This document shows positions 13,009 through 25,817 of a DNA stretch of 64,000 nucleotides, piece after piece. Every line of letters begins with the position of its first letter. Positions within the stretch are counted from its first letter, which is position 1. This stretch comes from Tetranychus cinnabarinus (lineage: Eukaryota > Arthropoda > Arachnida > Trombidiformes > Tetranychidae): NCBI GenBank assembly GCA_022266195.1, contig WHVY01000009.1, forward strand, positions 1,302,001-1,366,000, in the 5' to 3' direction. Both the position numbers and the translations under genes were made by a program. The notes beneath the pieces are model-generated. The model had not been told where the DNA came from. It saw only the letters and a list, made by a program, of their open reading frames with translations, and searched no databases.

Positions 13009-16000
13009 TTATAATTTAACTTGACTATCATCATAGCTTGCTCCAAATCCGAATGAGAAACGAGCTTGAAGTTTACTGGCCAACTCAAAGAATGACGATT
13101 GACCTTTACCAGTTGGCATGATTGGTTCAGCCAGAGGAAGAGGTTCAGAGGGAAGTGACGGTGTAGAGTCAAGGGAACTGGTTTCCTCTTCCTCCAATGT
13201 TAACGGTGGGATGGATGCTGACTGTTTCTCCATTATTTTAATATTACGCATGGCACAATGAACCCGGAAATGAACCATTGTTTCCAACAGATAACCAGTG
13301 TAATCTTTACGAGACTTTTCCAGCCATCGACGAGCAGCTGGAAGGTCATTCAGACGAACATAAGTTAATCCAAGTTCCATTGCTGCATGAGGAGCCAGAT
13401 AAGTATCTCGAGCAAGTCGTTTCTCACTAAAAAAGGAAAACAAAAAGATGTTAAAATAATTTCTTGGAATCCAAATCCACATATAAATATCACTCCCAAC
13501 ATTTCCAAGTATTACTGGAACATTGATACTTACTTATCAATAATTTCAAGGAAACACTGTTCAGCCTGATAAGGAAATCCCATACTTCTTAAGCACATTC
13601 CCTTCATTAAAATTAAATCCAAATAATCATCTAATGGTTTCTCGGAGTCATCTGCAAAGGATTGTTAAATAATATAAAGTGCGTTAATATTGAATATTAA
13701 ATGTTTGCCTTTATCCGAAAATATGGTAAAGGTTCTTACCGATTTCGCTCTTAAGAGAGTCTAATTGTTTTTCGATTAACTTGAGCATTGGATCAATCAA
13801 TGTTTTATCCTTTTCCATGATGGCAAATATGTTCCAGATATATGAAAACTCTAGGACTGGAGCGATGATCCTTTTCTCGCCAGAAACGAATCGTTCACTT
13901 GTTGTTATGGCAAATTTTTCCGCAGGAATCGTTTTACCAGCATATCTTATACGAAGACCAGGAACTTGTTTGAACAACTCAAATGCCTGAGATCGTAACT
14001 TTTCATCAGGCTCAGCTTCATGGGACATGTAATAATATGAGGCTGTTTGATAGGTGTAGGTTGCTGGAGACCAGGCACATTCCTTGCGAAGTATATCAGC
14101 ATATTCAGCTGCCTTTTTCCAATTACAACGGATTCTTTGGACAGAAAAGTGAACCAAATTAGATTAGAAATGATTATTAAACAAGTTTAGTTGAAGGTTG
14201 CTCAAAGAAAGGGTTGATTATTGTGCTAAATTGAGTGTAAAATTTAAGGTAATTGAATAACTCACGTGTAACACCAAAGAAGCTCCCAATAGCAAATGTT
14301 ATGAAGTTGTTTCCATTGGTTCTGAATTGCAATGCATTTTTCAAAGTTTAAAATAGCTTCACTTAATTTACCTTCAAGTTGATTGATCCGACCAGCAAAC
14401 AAGATAAAGAAAGCGCTCTGAATGTAAAAATAAAGTAAAATAGAAAAGTTGATTACAGTTAGAATATTGAGAATTATGAAAACTACTGATGTAACATGAA
14501 ACTGAATGGATAACCAATCGAGACAATCAGATAGACAAGATTTCAACGTGAGTTGTCAGTTTGTGCGTTTCAACCTGATTATTGATTAATTATCCATCAT
14601 AATTCTTTCTTTCAATTATGATATTTCAAGACTATCACCATGTGGATGCAGTAAATAATTTGCTCAGTAATTAGATTAGTTCTTACATTTGGATATTTTT
14701 CCATAGCACTGGACAAAATGTTGGTTACAAGAGTTAAATCTTCATTACCCAAACCAAAAAGATGTTCAATGTAACAAAAGTAAGCCATCATAATTAACTT
14801 GGCTAATGGTGATCTCAATCCGTCAGTGATTGCAGTTGAAGCTTCCAACTCAGTGAAACCAATTGACCGATTACCAGAGAAACCAACGAACTCCAAAAGT
14901 CGCAAAACTTTACTTGGTAAATGGGAAATCATCAAATTAAATGTTCCTAATCCCATGCGAACTCCCGATTCAAAATGCCTTTTAACCTTTTCAGATGACC
15001 AGGAAACCCTTTGATTTAATATGTTATTACACTCCTTATAAGTTTGGAAACATGATCGAATCCTTAAAGCTCCTTTAACTAAACTAATCAAGTTTTGGTC
15101 TTGTAAGAAAGTCATCAAGGCAATCATCAATTGAGCTTCAGCATAAACCAGCTCAGCATGGATTTGATCTGTAATGAAAAAACGTTGATTAAATGGTTAA
15201 TACCGACATTATAACAGACATTATTTCAACCAGAATATAATCATAACTCATATTACCTTCAGTGTAATTGTTGTAATTTGGCTTCCAGACAACTCTGGCC
15301 ACTGAGTTACTTTGATATTTCTTTATTTGGTAAAGGTCAATAACGTGTTTTAATGAATCCATTGTATTCTTAATTTGAGCCTGAGACAAAAGACAATTTC
15401 GCTGTCAGAAACTGGTTACACCTAAAGATCATTTGGTAACTTACATGTTCCAGGGTCAGAACACCTTTGAAGAAAGTGAGTGTAGCCGCGCCAAGTGCAT
15501 GATAAAGACTAACCTCAGCCCTACATAAATGAAAATCAGGAAACAGTCAATAATCAGTGAATAAATGAATGTTTAAAAAACAATGGAACCAACCATTTAT
15601 CAGCAATTTGACCAGCTTCTTCAAATTGGTTGCTCAGAGCGAGTTCCAATACTCTGGTTACTTCTTCCATTGACTTCTCTAAACTTGGTTGTCTGTGAAA
15701 ATCACAATTAATAAAGATGTTACAATTGTAATCAAATAAATGATGTTTCGTTTCTATCACTTCGTTTCTATCGATTAAACAATTCCATGTAATAAGTGTG
15801 TAACTTACGAATCGTAATATTTTATCGGTTAATTCGAAGACGATAAATGTTTCTAATAACAATTGTTCAGCTTATTTAGCTTCATTTATTGCTTGATCAC
15901 TCAAATATAAATAATTAACTTACTCTTCTTGGATTTCTTCAATCAATTGTGTCTCCTTAATAGTAACACCATCGTCAGTTGCATCCAGGAAAATCTGTAA

Positions 16001-19000
16001 ATATTGGATGAAACATTGAATTTTTAATCAATTGGTTAAGATAGTTAAAAGAAATTGCTCTAACAACCTGATTCAACCACAATACACTGTTAAATTATCA
16101 TTAAATTGAGTAGATGAGTTGAGAAAAGCTCAACCAAATCAATTAACCTCGCTAACCATTAATCAGGCAGGTTTTTGCAAATTTCAAACAAATCTTCTCA
16201 ACCAAAAATGACTTTACGAAGTACAACTTCATAATTAAGATGATTTGTTTCGATGTTTCGAGCTAATTGTTTATTTAAAACTCATTGATTATCGTATATT
16301 CACTCAATTGTTGCTCATGAGTATATCAATTATCCAATATTATGAATTAAATACATAACAAGATCAATCATTAGCAGTCTATTTAATGTTTGGGTTAACA
16401 AACAACCAAAAAAATGAATGAAGGTGAAACACAAAAAAATTTGATTCTCAGTTAAATTCACTTTTTAATGATCATGAAATTAGCAAAATGAAGATCATAT
16501 TAAGCTTTAATCTAAAAGCGTAATCAACATTTAGGAAATAATTGTTAATATTGTTTTCGAGTAATTTTAATTCTAAAATTAGAAATTGAATTGAACTTGA
16601 TTTTAGCTGGTTAATAAACCATCAAACCCGATTAACCAGATTAAAATTGAAACCTTGTTTTGCTTTCTGTTTACCCAAATTAATTGAGTTCAAACTGATC
16701 AAACAAACTATAATCATTGTCATTCAAGTTTAATCATTCAAGGCAATTAACTGATATTCAGAGGTTTAACATATTATTACATGAATTTCGTTAATAAACC
16801 TTCAAATTGAATTAATATTTACAATTGAGGCATAAAAATAATGGAAAGGTTAAAACTTGTTGATTGATTGCGAAGAAACCTTTTGCTATTAAAATCAACC
16901 AATATAATTGAACTGTGGTTAGTTGATCAACTATCAACAAAGGCCAGTCTTGATCACACAATTAAGGACGCCATTGAATTGTAAAGGTTAACCATTTGTT
17001 AGTAAATTACAATTTCAATGTTGATCAGCCACAAAATACAAAAACCATTTTCAATGTGAAGTTGATTTATAAATAGTTAATTAGTGATGATTGGATTATT
17101 TTCTGAGTAAATTTTTATTCAATCATCATGAATGTTTAGCAATGATTAATCGTTGTTGCTACTCAATATTCACTGATTACTTAATTTGCTAATGATCACA
17201 ACATCATAACGAGAAGTAAACCAACATCTGAAAGTTGAATGAAAAGCGAGTTAAAAGTGAAATTATTCACGAATGTAACCAAGAAAACTTGATTTGTATT
17301 TTATACGAAACTTAATCAATTCAAATCGTTCAGCATTTTAAGCTGTGGTCAAATCAACTCCATTGATAGGTAAATGACCTGAATCACGAAGAAAAACGAT
17401 TGAGAGCATCAAATAGATTGAAATTATTTAAAGTAACTCTACAAGAATCAATTTAAATATTGAAATTACTAATTGTCAACCTAATTGAAGTCTTCATTGA
17501 ATCAATTTTCATAAAAAGGTAAAATATTGTTGGAAAAGCTCAACATTTTGTTATAAATTATGAAAAATGTTTACCATTAAAATGAACATTTAAAGATCAT
17601 TATTGGTTTATTTTATAGTGAAGATGATTAAATAGCAATTCAAGTAAATATGTAATGATGGATAAATGAAATGCTAACATGAAACTAACATCAATAATGA
17701 TTCTATTAACAATGGTGACACTACTAATGGCCAACAGAGTTAAATGTGATTAAAGACTGGAATGTTGGGAATGAAATTGAAATTCAACAATCAACCGATA
17801 CCAATACAATTTACTTCCGAAATTGAAAGTTAATATTATGTATAAATATATGAAAGAAGATGATTATTATTAAGAAAAAAAAGTAGGAATTAATTAGTTG
17901 ATAATAGCGTAATTGATGATGAAAAATGATTATATTCAAGGATCAATCATGTAGCGAACAATGAATTTAGCTTTTTGCAAACTGATGAACACAATAAAAC
18001 CTAGAAAAATAATGAAGATGCGGTTTTTGATGAGAAAAATGGAGACACAAGATGAGGAAGATCACAAGTTATCATCTCTTTCTCATCATATTATCAAATT
18101 ATATTATCAGGTTGAATGAACCTTATATTGTAACGTAATTACAGGTAAATAATGGATACAAACAAAAATACATGTCAAAATACATACTTTCCTTATTGTC
18201 TATTAACCTTTTTTAAATTGTTTTGCACATCAGGCACCTTTAACCATCGACCTGATTAAATTTTAAACGTTTAACAATAATTGTCTGAGCGTAAGCGAAG
18301 GCTTTATTATGAAAAGCGTGCGGATATTACCCACTCCAGAGCCAAAACTACTGAGCCAATCTCAACCAAATTTTATATACACCTTGGATATGTTATGGAG
18401 CATTGCAGACGAAAATTTGGTTGAGATTGGCCCACTTTTACGAAATTAGTAATTTTGATTAAAAACAGATGTCACTTGTCAAAAATTAATAGGGATAACT
18501 ATGAACAAAAACTTTCGGGACTTTGTGGGTTTGTAGGGACTTAAAAACTGAGCCAATTAATGCTATTAAAAAATATATCGATCGACAGTTTTCGATAAAA
18601 CCGAGGTCAGAGTTTAAACTTCGATCATCTTCTCTTCAGCTATGGAAGTGGACTTTTCCATGAAACTCATTTTCCTGATATAAATTTACATAACCAGAAA
18701 ATGCACTTATTCAAGGAATAACATTTTCTTTTCCTCTAAAACAGATCAAATTAGGCTTGAGATGCACGGACCGCAAAGTTGTACAATAGAAGCATTTTAT
18801 TTCACGAAACTCGTATATCTGTCTGAATTTTTATAATATACCAGGAAATGCACTTATTTTAGGATAAAATTCTGTTTCTGTACAACAGAACATTTCGATT
18901 TCAGTTAAATCGACCGCTTTCTGTGACCATAAGAGTTAGAGAGCTGAAACTTTACATTAATCGATGCAAATTGGATTATCACTTTTTAGATTTAACAACA

Positions 19001-20185
19001 GTTCTCTTGTGGCTATTGCCCGTAAAAACTTATTGCTAAGAACTTTAGTCATATGCGCGCTCAGACTTCACTGTTATCAACAGTAGTCTAGTCTATTTAA
19101 CATTCAAACACCAATTTTAACAGTAAGTTGAAAGGTGAACCTTAAAAATAGCCATTTAACATTGAATTTCAATTTTGGGTACAAACGTTATTTGGTTAGA
19201 TTTAGGTTTTTCTGGTTTGCTTTCACAAGCTTTAAGGATAAAAAGTAAACATTTATTGACAATGGAAAGTTGTCAATCCAAATGGACGGTAAATTAATGA
19301 GGCAATTTGTTAATATTATTTGGTTTCGGGCTTCTTCAGGTCAAACCTTAAAATAGTAGTTTTGTGAGAGAACCAGAAACTGGTCAAAAGGTGTGTGTTT
19401 GTGTTAAATGGTTACTGGGTTTCGGGTGTGAGTCTGTTTGGAGTCATCTTTGACCTAGAACTGGTTTCTACTGATGTTTGGTTTTATGGCTGAAAAAGTT
19501 GATTATCATCGTGATATCATCATTTAATGAAAATGTGAAGCACCATTTAACGCCAGTAATAATCATATTCATCGTAAACTAAAATAAACCTTTTTCATCT
19601 CAATTCTTGGTCAGCATCTTTCATGGTCATCAGTTATGCAGAGAAACCATTTGCTGTCTTGAGAAAAGGATTACTTTAAATTAGATGAATTAAATTTACT
19701 GATGATTATAAGGTGATCTTTTTTTGGATACCCAAATTAGACTTGAATACATGTAATATTATATTGTTATATTCATGAAATGTTAAGGGTTACAGGAGAT
19801 TTCAATTTGTAAGCTAATATTTCATTCACCTTGTTGGTGTATTATTTGCCTTTTTGCGGTTTTACATGTAATTTTAGCATTGAATGTAATCACTTTTTAG
19901 AGCAATGAATAAATATATGGATCAATAAAGTGGTTAAGTATTTGTTGGTATGTTAAATAGTTGAACAGCTGAACAAGCAAGGCAAATTGTTGGAGGACAA
20001 TTGGCGTTGTTGGAAACGATTTGACTGATTTGGTTGGAACAATGAGAATTACAAAAGTATATTTATATTTAAAGTGAAACAATGATTGTTTAACTAACCT
20101 CATCATCAAAAGATTCACAGGGTTGATCAATGATCTTTTCCTTGATTCCACTGCGTTCAGTTCCGTCAACTTGTCGAATTGTCAT
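13009..20185 (-). CDS. TTC39: TTC39-family tetratricopeptide repeat protein, 673 aa, ten exons
   Basis: Assembled from ten exons, listed 5' to 3' on the minus strand: 20185-20099, 15994-15924, 15692-15594, 15520-15445, 15380-15257, 15168-14687, 14417-14266, 14134-13740, 13651-13534 and 13426-13009. The phases close exactly (2022 nt with stop). Family hallmarks in order are an F-E-A...W..SLYHALGAA block, QIHAELVYAEAQL, a central KGALRIR stretch, EKYPNSAFFILFAGRI, a WELLWCY block, WSPATYTYQTASYYY, and a C-terminal YTGYLLETMVHFRVH helix pair. TTC39 proteins (Iml2/DUF3808 family) are TPR scaffolds; TTC39B acts in lipid and nuclear-receptor regulation in vertebrates, but the role here is unknown. 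Family members are usually about 550-680 aa, so this is full length. The N-terminus (MTIRQVDGTERSG) has no signal peptide. Most introns are short (about 50-330 bases), but the first is 4.1 kb. The exon 3 donor (GTTGGT) is weak. Confidence 0.9.
18355..18431. repeat. Perfect 20-bp inverted repeat (hairpin) inside the intron
   Basis: The arm at 18355-18374 (GCCAATCTCAACC then AAATTTT) is the exact reverse complement of 18412-18431, separated by 37 bases. It lies directly upstream of the dispersed repeat copy and may be part of the same element. It could be a terminal structure of a small transposon or simply an internal hairpin. Confidence 0.7.
18500..19070. repeat. Copy of an unnamed dispersed repeat
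   Basis: Shows the same ordered blocks as the inverted repeat at 27-30 kb: GGTTTGTAGGGAC, AAAACTGAGCCAAT, a GACAGTTTTC block, AAAGTC/AGAGTTTAAACTTCGA, CTATGGAAG...TTTTCATGAAACTC, ACCAGAAAATGCA, AAAACAGATCAAAT, GACCATAAGAGTTA, then an AACA(G)CAGTTCTCTTG block. Divergence is moderate. It contains no intact reading frame. The class of the element is not recognised. Confidence 0.7.
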
Positions 20186-23093
20186 TTTGAATTAAATTTG
20201 GCTTTCAATCAATTTTCCTCTTTTTATCCTTTCTTTTGTCTATTGTTGACCCCAATCCTTATTAGCGATCCTATTAAAAGGGTAACAGGAAATTAATGAT
20301 GATGTCGTTGTTATATTGATTGCTTTCAATACATGAATGATATTAAGTAAAGAGACATGATGATGAGCCACAATGAAAACAAATTTATAATTTCAAGATG
20401 AATATTTTGATTAAACAGTTTTGATCTATTGATTAAAGATGTTTCATTGAAATTAGATGTTTTTAAAGAGGCTTCATCACACATGTGAACATTGAAACAA
20501 TGGAAACATACAATTTGACGATTACTACGTGATGGCAATAGCGTTGTTTGATCTGGTTGACAGTAGATGAGAATAGGTAACAATTTAAAATGTTGAAGCA
20601 CTCTTGAAGCTACATTTGGTGAACATTGAATTGAAAATGAACCGGCTCAACGAAAGATTCATCTAAACACTGATTCAACTCTCATCCAACTTTGTTTTCA
20701 TCATTTAAACTTTCTCCCTCTTCTCCTACTCTTTTTGCTCACTTGTTACCAAACTCTCATAATAGACTTACTTCCTTAACTCTCTCACATTCGATCTCTT
20801 TCATTACTTTTCTTTCTTTTTCGCCATTTATCTTGATTCAGACATCATCCTTGTTCCCTTTCTTTATCCCTTTCTTTTCCAACTTCCCTCTGGCTTGTTT
20901 CACTAATTCATCTTTCGCCATCATAATCGTCATTGGACTGGTTTGGCTGATTGCTGTTGATGTTGACTTCGTTATTTAGCTTGTTGTTTGTTGCTTTACT
21001 AATGATGTTGCTCGCTTATTTCAATTGTTCAAAATGTTCACTTTCAGGATAACTATCAGAGTTGGTCATCAGGCTAGTGTTATAATGACAAAGATGATTA
21101 TTAAACTATGAAAACGGGTTTAGCGTGTTTTCGCTGACCGCACTTCTTCCTTGATTCGGCTTTTCTTTAGTGTAATACTTTTACTCAGCGATGTGATCAA
21201 ACTGAATGGTGAAACATGCGAAAAGTTGCTTGTTATCATCATCATGATGCTCTTGATTAGTGGTAAATGGCTGAAAAGAAAAGAAAATGTAAATTAATTT
21301 CTTGAGTAAACATTGTTTTTAAACTGATAACTCGTTTAATCCATTGTAATGGATATGGAACGGAGTCTTCTCACCTGATAATAGGACAGTAAAAAGTACA
21401 ATCACCTTGAAACAGGAAGGAAACAGTTAGTGGTTTAATTAGTTAATCTGAATTTCAGTTGGTTAGTTGGTTGATTTGTCTGGATGATGATTAACAGCAA
21501 CAGAGCAACAAAGAAGTGAGAAAAAACAGCAACTCGATCCATCAACCAGAGTATTCTGGTCGGATTATTAGTTCCCTGGAGGAGGTAATTATCCATGAAT
21601 GTCACAGCCATTTAGGTTATCAAATAATGCTTTAAAATAGTATCCATTCTGTGGCTGTTGTAGTTCATCAACAGTTAATTAAACAAATTCATCAAACTTG
21701 CAACAAACATTTTCACATGAAATCTTCAAAGCTTTAGCTGAAATGTCATGAACAATAAAAGGATATTCAGATTTGCTCAATCCAATCCTAATCTTTCATA
21801 TAACTTCTTGACTCATTGAAGATATTATTGCAATCCTTTACCTGGATGCATCAAAGCCATATTGTTGCTATTAGCGAAGACAAAAATGTACAATTATTAT
21901 CAAGGTCCATTGGTTCAAGATTCAAAGTGACTGGGTAAATGGAAGTGAAAGTTATCCTGCAAAAGAGTCTCAATATAAACCTGAAATATCATGGTTAAGC
22001 TCAACTACGTTGAAAAATCCAAACTTGTCCTGGTTTTGATTATTTAGGTTTTGCTTCAGGACAAACGATTTCCTTGTGTAAAGTGTTCAGCTAATAGCTT
22101 TCTCATTGTCTGATCACCTAACAGTTTGAAAGATTTTGATACAAAAAATGAAACATTGTTGGAAAGTGCAATAATTACCAATCAAATTGACTGCAATCAA
22201 TTACATAGTCCTTTTACCTAGGGCTTAATTCATCATCTATCAGCTTTATCATGTGTTTAGTATCCAATTAATATCTTGCAAGGTTGTACTCCTTTAATTG
22301 TACTGCGTTCCAATTTAGAGAAATCTTTCAAAAATAAAAGTTTCACTCATTTCTGCATTTCTATTTCGCCACTGAAAAAACATCAGATTACATGGGACAG
22401 CTATTGATGTCTTAACCAGTCAGTTGATGTTTGTACTTTGTACATTTGTGTGATTAATTGATGCGACAATGATCTTGAAGAGCACAAGATTGACTTGGAG
22501 AAGGCAAACAAAATATCTCTTATGTGGTTAACAACAGCTATTCATCGGTCAAAATAATCACTCAAAAAGTGAATAATCCAGGATTTTAATGTCCATTAAA
22601 CAACAGTAATAGCAAAAATTTTGTCCCATCCATTCACTTTGCTAACGTGTTTAACAATACAATTGTTGAGGTACAATACATCTTGATGTGGTGTAATTTT
22701 CAGTCAATCAAGAATCAAGTTATCCTATTGTCTTGAGAGCAAAAATCAATTTCAACGACCCATCAATGTTGACCAGTTTTATTTGTTTCCAAAACTTGTT
22801 CATCATAAAAAGCTTTTTTCAGGGTTACCTTCGATTTTCATTACCATAAATCCATTAGAAATAAATACTCGTTTAGTTGTTTTCAAAATCAAATTTCGTT
22901 TACCTAAATTAACCAAATCTTGTTGACTAGATCAATGTTTTCTAATGCAAAAATGGTAATTAACCTTCGACTAAACCACAGTAATTGCTAGGATATTTTG
23001 TCAATTTAACTGGTAAACGTTACGAGCGATTGTTATCGCAATTGATATTGACAGCGCAATTGATGTTTACAATAATCATATAAAATTTAAAGC
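20186..23093. other. Intergenic interval, 2.9 kb
   Basis: Lies upstream of the TTC39-family gene and downstream of the first receptor gene, both on the minus strand, so it should contain the TTC39 promoter and any untranslated first exon. It has a pyrimidine-rich stretch at about 20700-20900. No coding sequence is supported. Confidence 0.55.
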
Positions 23094-24287
23094 TTAAAAT
23101 GAATAATTTTCAGCAAAATCCAAAGCCATAACAACCATTGGAATCAAAGTGTTGATGTAAGTGGGAATAAATGCTCTGCGTATTTCAATTATATGAAAAA
23201 TAGTAATTGGAACGTATGAAACTCTCAATAATTCGGATTTGATTAAAATGCTTTCATAAATAGCTCTGATCTTATGGACGTCGGTGGTTGAGTAGTAAAC
23301 GGCACTGTCCAGAGATTCATTGGACATGTCCATGATGTAATTAGACAATTTCAAGTCAGTTAGAGTGATTTTATCAACCAAATTGATGAGCACAATAAGC
23401 AAAATGGTTAAATTTGTAAATAAAGTAAATTTATCAACTAAATAATGCAAAGTGAAAGCGTTTTCCGATGGAATGGTTCGATTTGCCCGAAATAGACACA
23501 AAAAAGATTCAAATAAGTATCGACCAAACCAGACAGCGGGTAAAGCGTTTAAAGACGATTCTAAGGAACGTTTGATTGATGATAATCGTATCCATCCAAT
23601 TCTGATGCGGAATAAGTGGTAATAATATGGTAGCTCTTCAATTACAGGTGTTATCGTTTTCAATTGCTTCTTTGGTACAGAATTATCGGACGCCTGGGTT
23701 GATATTTTTTGATGAAATTTGTTGTAAAGCAAGTGGAGGCGATAATATGAGCATAAATAAAATGTAACCGATGTGTAAACAACTCCATGAATTACAAAGA
23801 TTCGGCAAATCATGGTAGCACAAAGCAACATAAATTTCGATTCGAAATTTAAGCTCCATGATGGGCCATAAAAAAAGCGAAACAATTCATCAACAGTACC
23901 AGTTTGGACCCAAGAATATATTTCAAATGCCAAAAGACCAATCAAAAGTAATGCAAATTTGTTGCTTGATTTTTTGACGATTTCAATCTCTTCCAGGTTT
24001 ATGTACTGGTTGATGCTTGAATAAACTTGAATCCACTTTGATCGATTAATATGTATTAAAATTAACTGCAAAAGACCAGTGAAGGACCGTGTAAGTTCAA
24101 TAAAAAGGCTTATATTATTATCGCCAAGACCAATGATTTGGTAAAGGAAAAAGGCACAATTGGTTAAAGAAATCACGTAAATAAATAGATTGTAAAAAAT
24201 AAAAAGACGAGGAACAGTTGCTGAATTAACGGGTATTCCAACAATCCAAAAAATCACAGTTAAAAATATATTTTTCACAATTATCAT
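23094..24287 (-). CDS. Gustatory-receptor-like seven-transmembrane protein, about 397 aa
   Basis: A multi-pass membrane protein with about seven hydrophobic segments and few other features, matching the chelicerate gustatory receptor family, which forms ligand-gated channels in chemosensory neurons. The last segment ends with HIIEIRRAFIPTYINTLIPMVV, in the place and style of the conserved C-terminal helix of gustatory receptors, although the insect TYxxxxxQF motif is not exact. The frame is open upstream to 24368 without another ATG, so the ATG at 24287 (MIIVKN) is the first usable start. A short upstream exon supplying the usual cytoplasmic N-terminus is possible, since in this model the protein begins inside a hydrophobic helix. 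The coding exon is uninterrupted. Assignment rests on topology and C-terminal pattern, so the family is likely but the ligand is unknown. Confidence 0.7.
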   Translation of the reverse strand: MIIVKNIFLTVIFWIVGIPVNSATVPRLFIFYNLFIYVISLTNCAFFLYQIIGLGDNNISLFIELTRSFTGLLQLILIHINRSKWIQVYSSINQYINLEEIEIVKKSSNKFALLLIGLLAFEIYSWVQTGTVDELFRFFYGPSWSLNFESKFMLLCATMICRIFVIHGVVYTSVTFYLCSYYRLHLLYNKFHQKISTQASDNSVPKKQLKTITPVIEELPYYYHLFRIRIGWIRLSSIKRSLESSLNALPAVWFGRYLFESFLCLFRANRTIPSENAFTLHYLVDKFTLFTNLTILLIVLINLVDKITLTDLKLSNYIMDMSNESLDSAVYYSTTDVHKIRAIYESILIKSELLRVSYVPITIFHIIEIRRAFIPTYINTLIPMVVMALDFAENYSF

Positions 24288-25817
24288 GATTAAACATGGG
24301 TAAAAGAAGCAAGAAAACAAACCTTCAAAATGGCTGGTTAATGTTGTCAATTCAAAGCTTTTGTTCAATCTTTACCGTTGACTCACAAGTTAACCAGAAA
24401 GCGAGGGAAAATAATAAACCTTTTTATCCAACGGTTATTTTTGCTAACCAATTATCAAACCATTCTGTTAACCAGGCAACTTAAGATACAATTTAAAGTT
24501 GAACTCTTAGTGAACACTAAAAATATAAATAGTCCATAACTTATATTTTAACAATAATAAAGTGCCATTCTGGTTATCTGGATATTTCTGTGAATTTACC
24601 CAAAAGATGGACAGTTGGAAGGAAACTTTTAGTGCAAAACATATTTTCTTTGATCAATGGACAGTAATTGAAGTGGAAATGCTTTTAATATTGAACATTT
24701 ACGTTGCAAATCAAATAAATAATTGAACCAGTTTTTTGAAAAATGATGAGCTCAAATAAGAGCACTTTTGCTGTCCATTTTTGCTGTTGTCTCATTGTTT
24801 ATGGTCACTTTGAGCTTGTAAATTACAATAATATTAACAAATCTTAAAAAGTGAATCAAATAATTGCAAATATTCATGGAAATGTCTCTCTGAACCGATT
24901 GATTTTGAACTTTACATATTTTTCTTTACCGAGTTGAAACAACTGTTAATTGAAAGGCGATCTTATTGATCACTAAGAGCAGCATGACATTGTAAATGCT
25001 GGTATGGTAATGAGATACTTAGACAATTAAATATTAATTACTTTGCTTTCATTTAATAACAATTAACTGTTTTTAATGCTCTAAGTTTTAAACTTATCAT
25101 TTATGTTTCTCATTCAATCCGAGATTTAAAGATGAACCGTATTCATTTCAGCATTAATGATTGGTTTGCAAATTAATCAGTACATCTATTGGATACAATA
25201 AATGATGAATAACAATGAAAAGTGTCTCGATATTTAGTTGAGAATCGCATGTTTAATTGTTGAAATATTGATTCGCCAACGCCAAATGTCAAAATTTTAG
25301 GAATCAATTTGACATTCAATTTCAATCGATTGTTCTTTTGTACAAATTAAAAGTATTCATCAGTTATTCTGGTTCATTTTATTGAAATGAATTTTTAACC
25401 ATCATGATTGAAGGGAAAATTAAAGCATTTTGTATCAATCAAGAAGTCAATAAAATATGAACAATATATTTTCAGAATGTAACAGTTTTGATTGAAATAA
25501 CTGTTGATTGATGAAGTCTGTGAAAAGGCTAAAAATTACTCGCCTTTGAATGATCAAAGTATTTATTTTTAAAATCAAATACAAATTGTAATAACATAAT
25601 TGAATAAATCTCTTTATTGTCAACAAAATACTACAAATATCAAGGTAACTTCATTAAACACTTGACCTTAAACAATCAATTCAAGTATTGCCTTTTAGCT
25701 ACAAAGTAAATAGCAATTTCAACGAGTTATTGAGTGACAATTATCAAATTTACAATTGAAGTTGAGTTTAAAGTTAATTAACAATAAAAATACATTGTTT
25801 ATGATGCTAAGTAAAGA
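24288..25817. other. Intergenic interval between two receptor genes
   Basis: AT-rich sequence between two minus-strand receptor-like genes. It should hold the promoter of the first gene and the 3' end of the second. I looked for receptor fragments and repeats and see none. Confidence 0.55.

Larger units (their letters stand above)
15995..20098 (-). other. TTC39-family gene, intron 1 (4.1 kb)
   Basis: Joins the 29-codon first coding exon to the rest of the gene in phase 0. It is AT-rich and, apart from the repeat and hairpin annotated separately at about 18.3-19.1 kb, I see no coding sequence in it. It is unlike the compact introns in the rest of this gene. Confidence 0.75.

Noticed and set aside
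20692..20979. Plus-strand open frame of 95 codons
   Set aside because: The product is a Ser/Phe/Leu-rich translation of a pyrimidine-rich tract, with no domain, and it lies in the promoter region of the TTC39-family gene.
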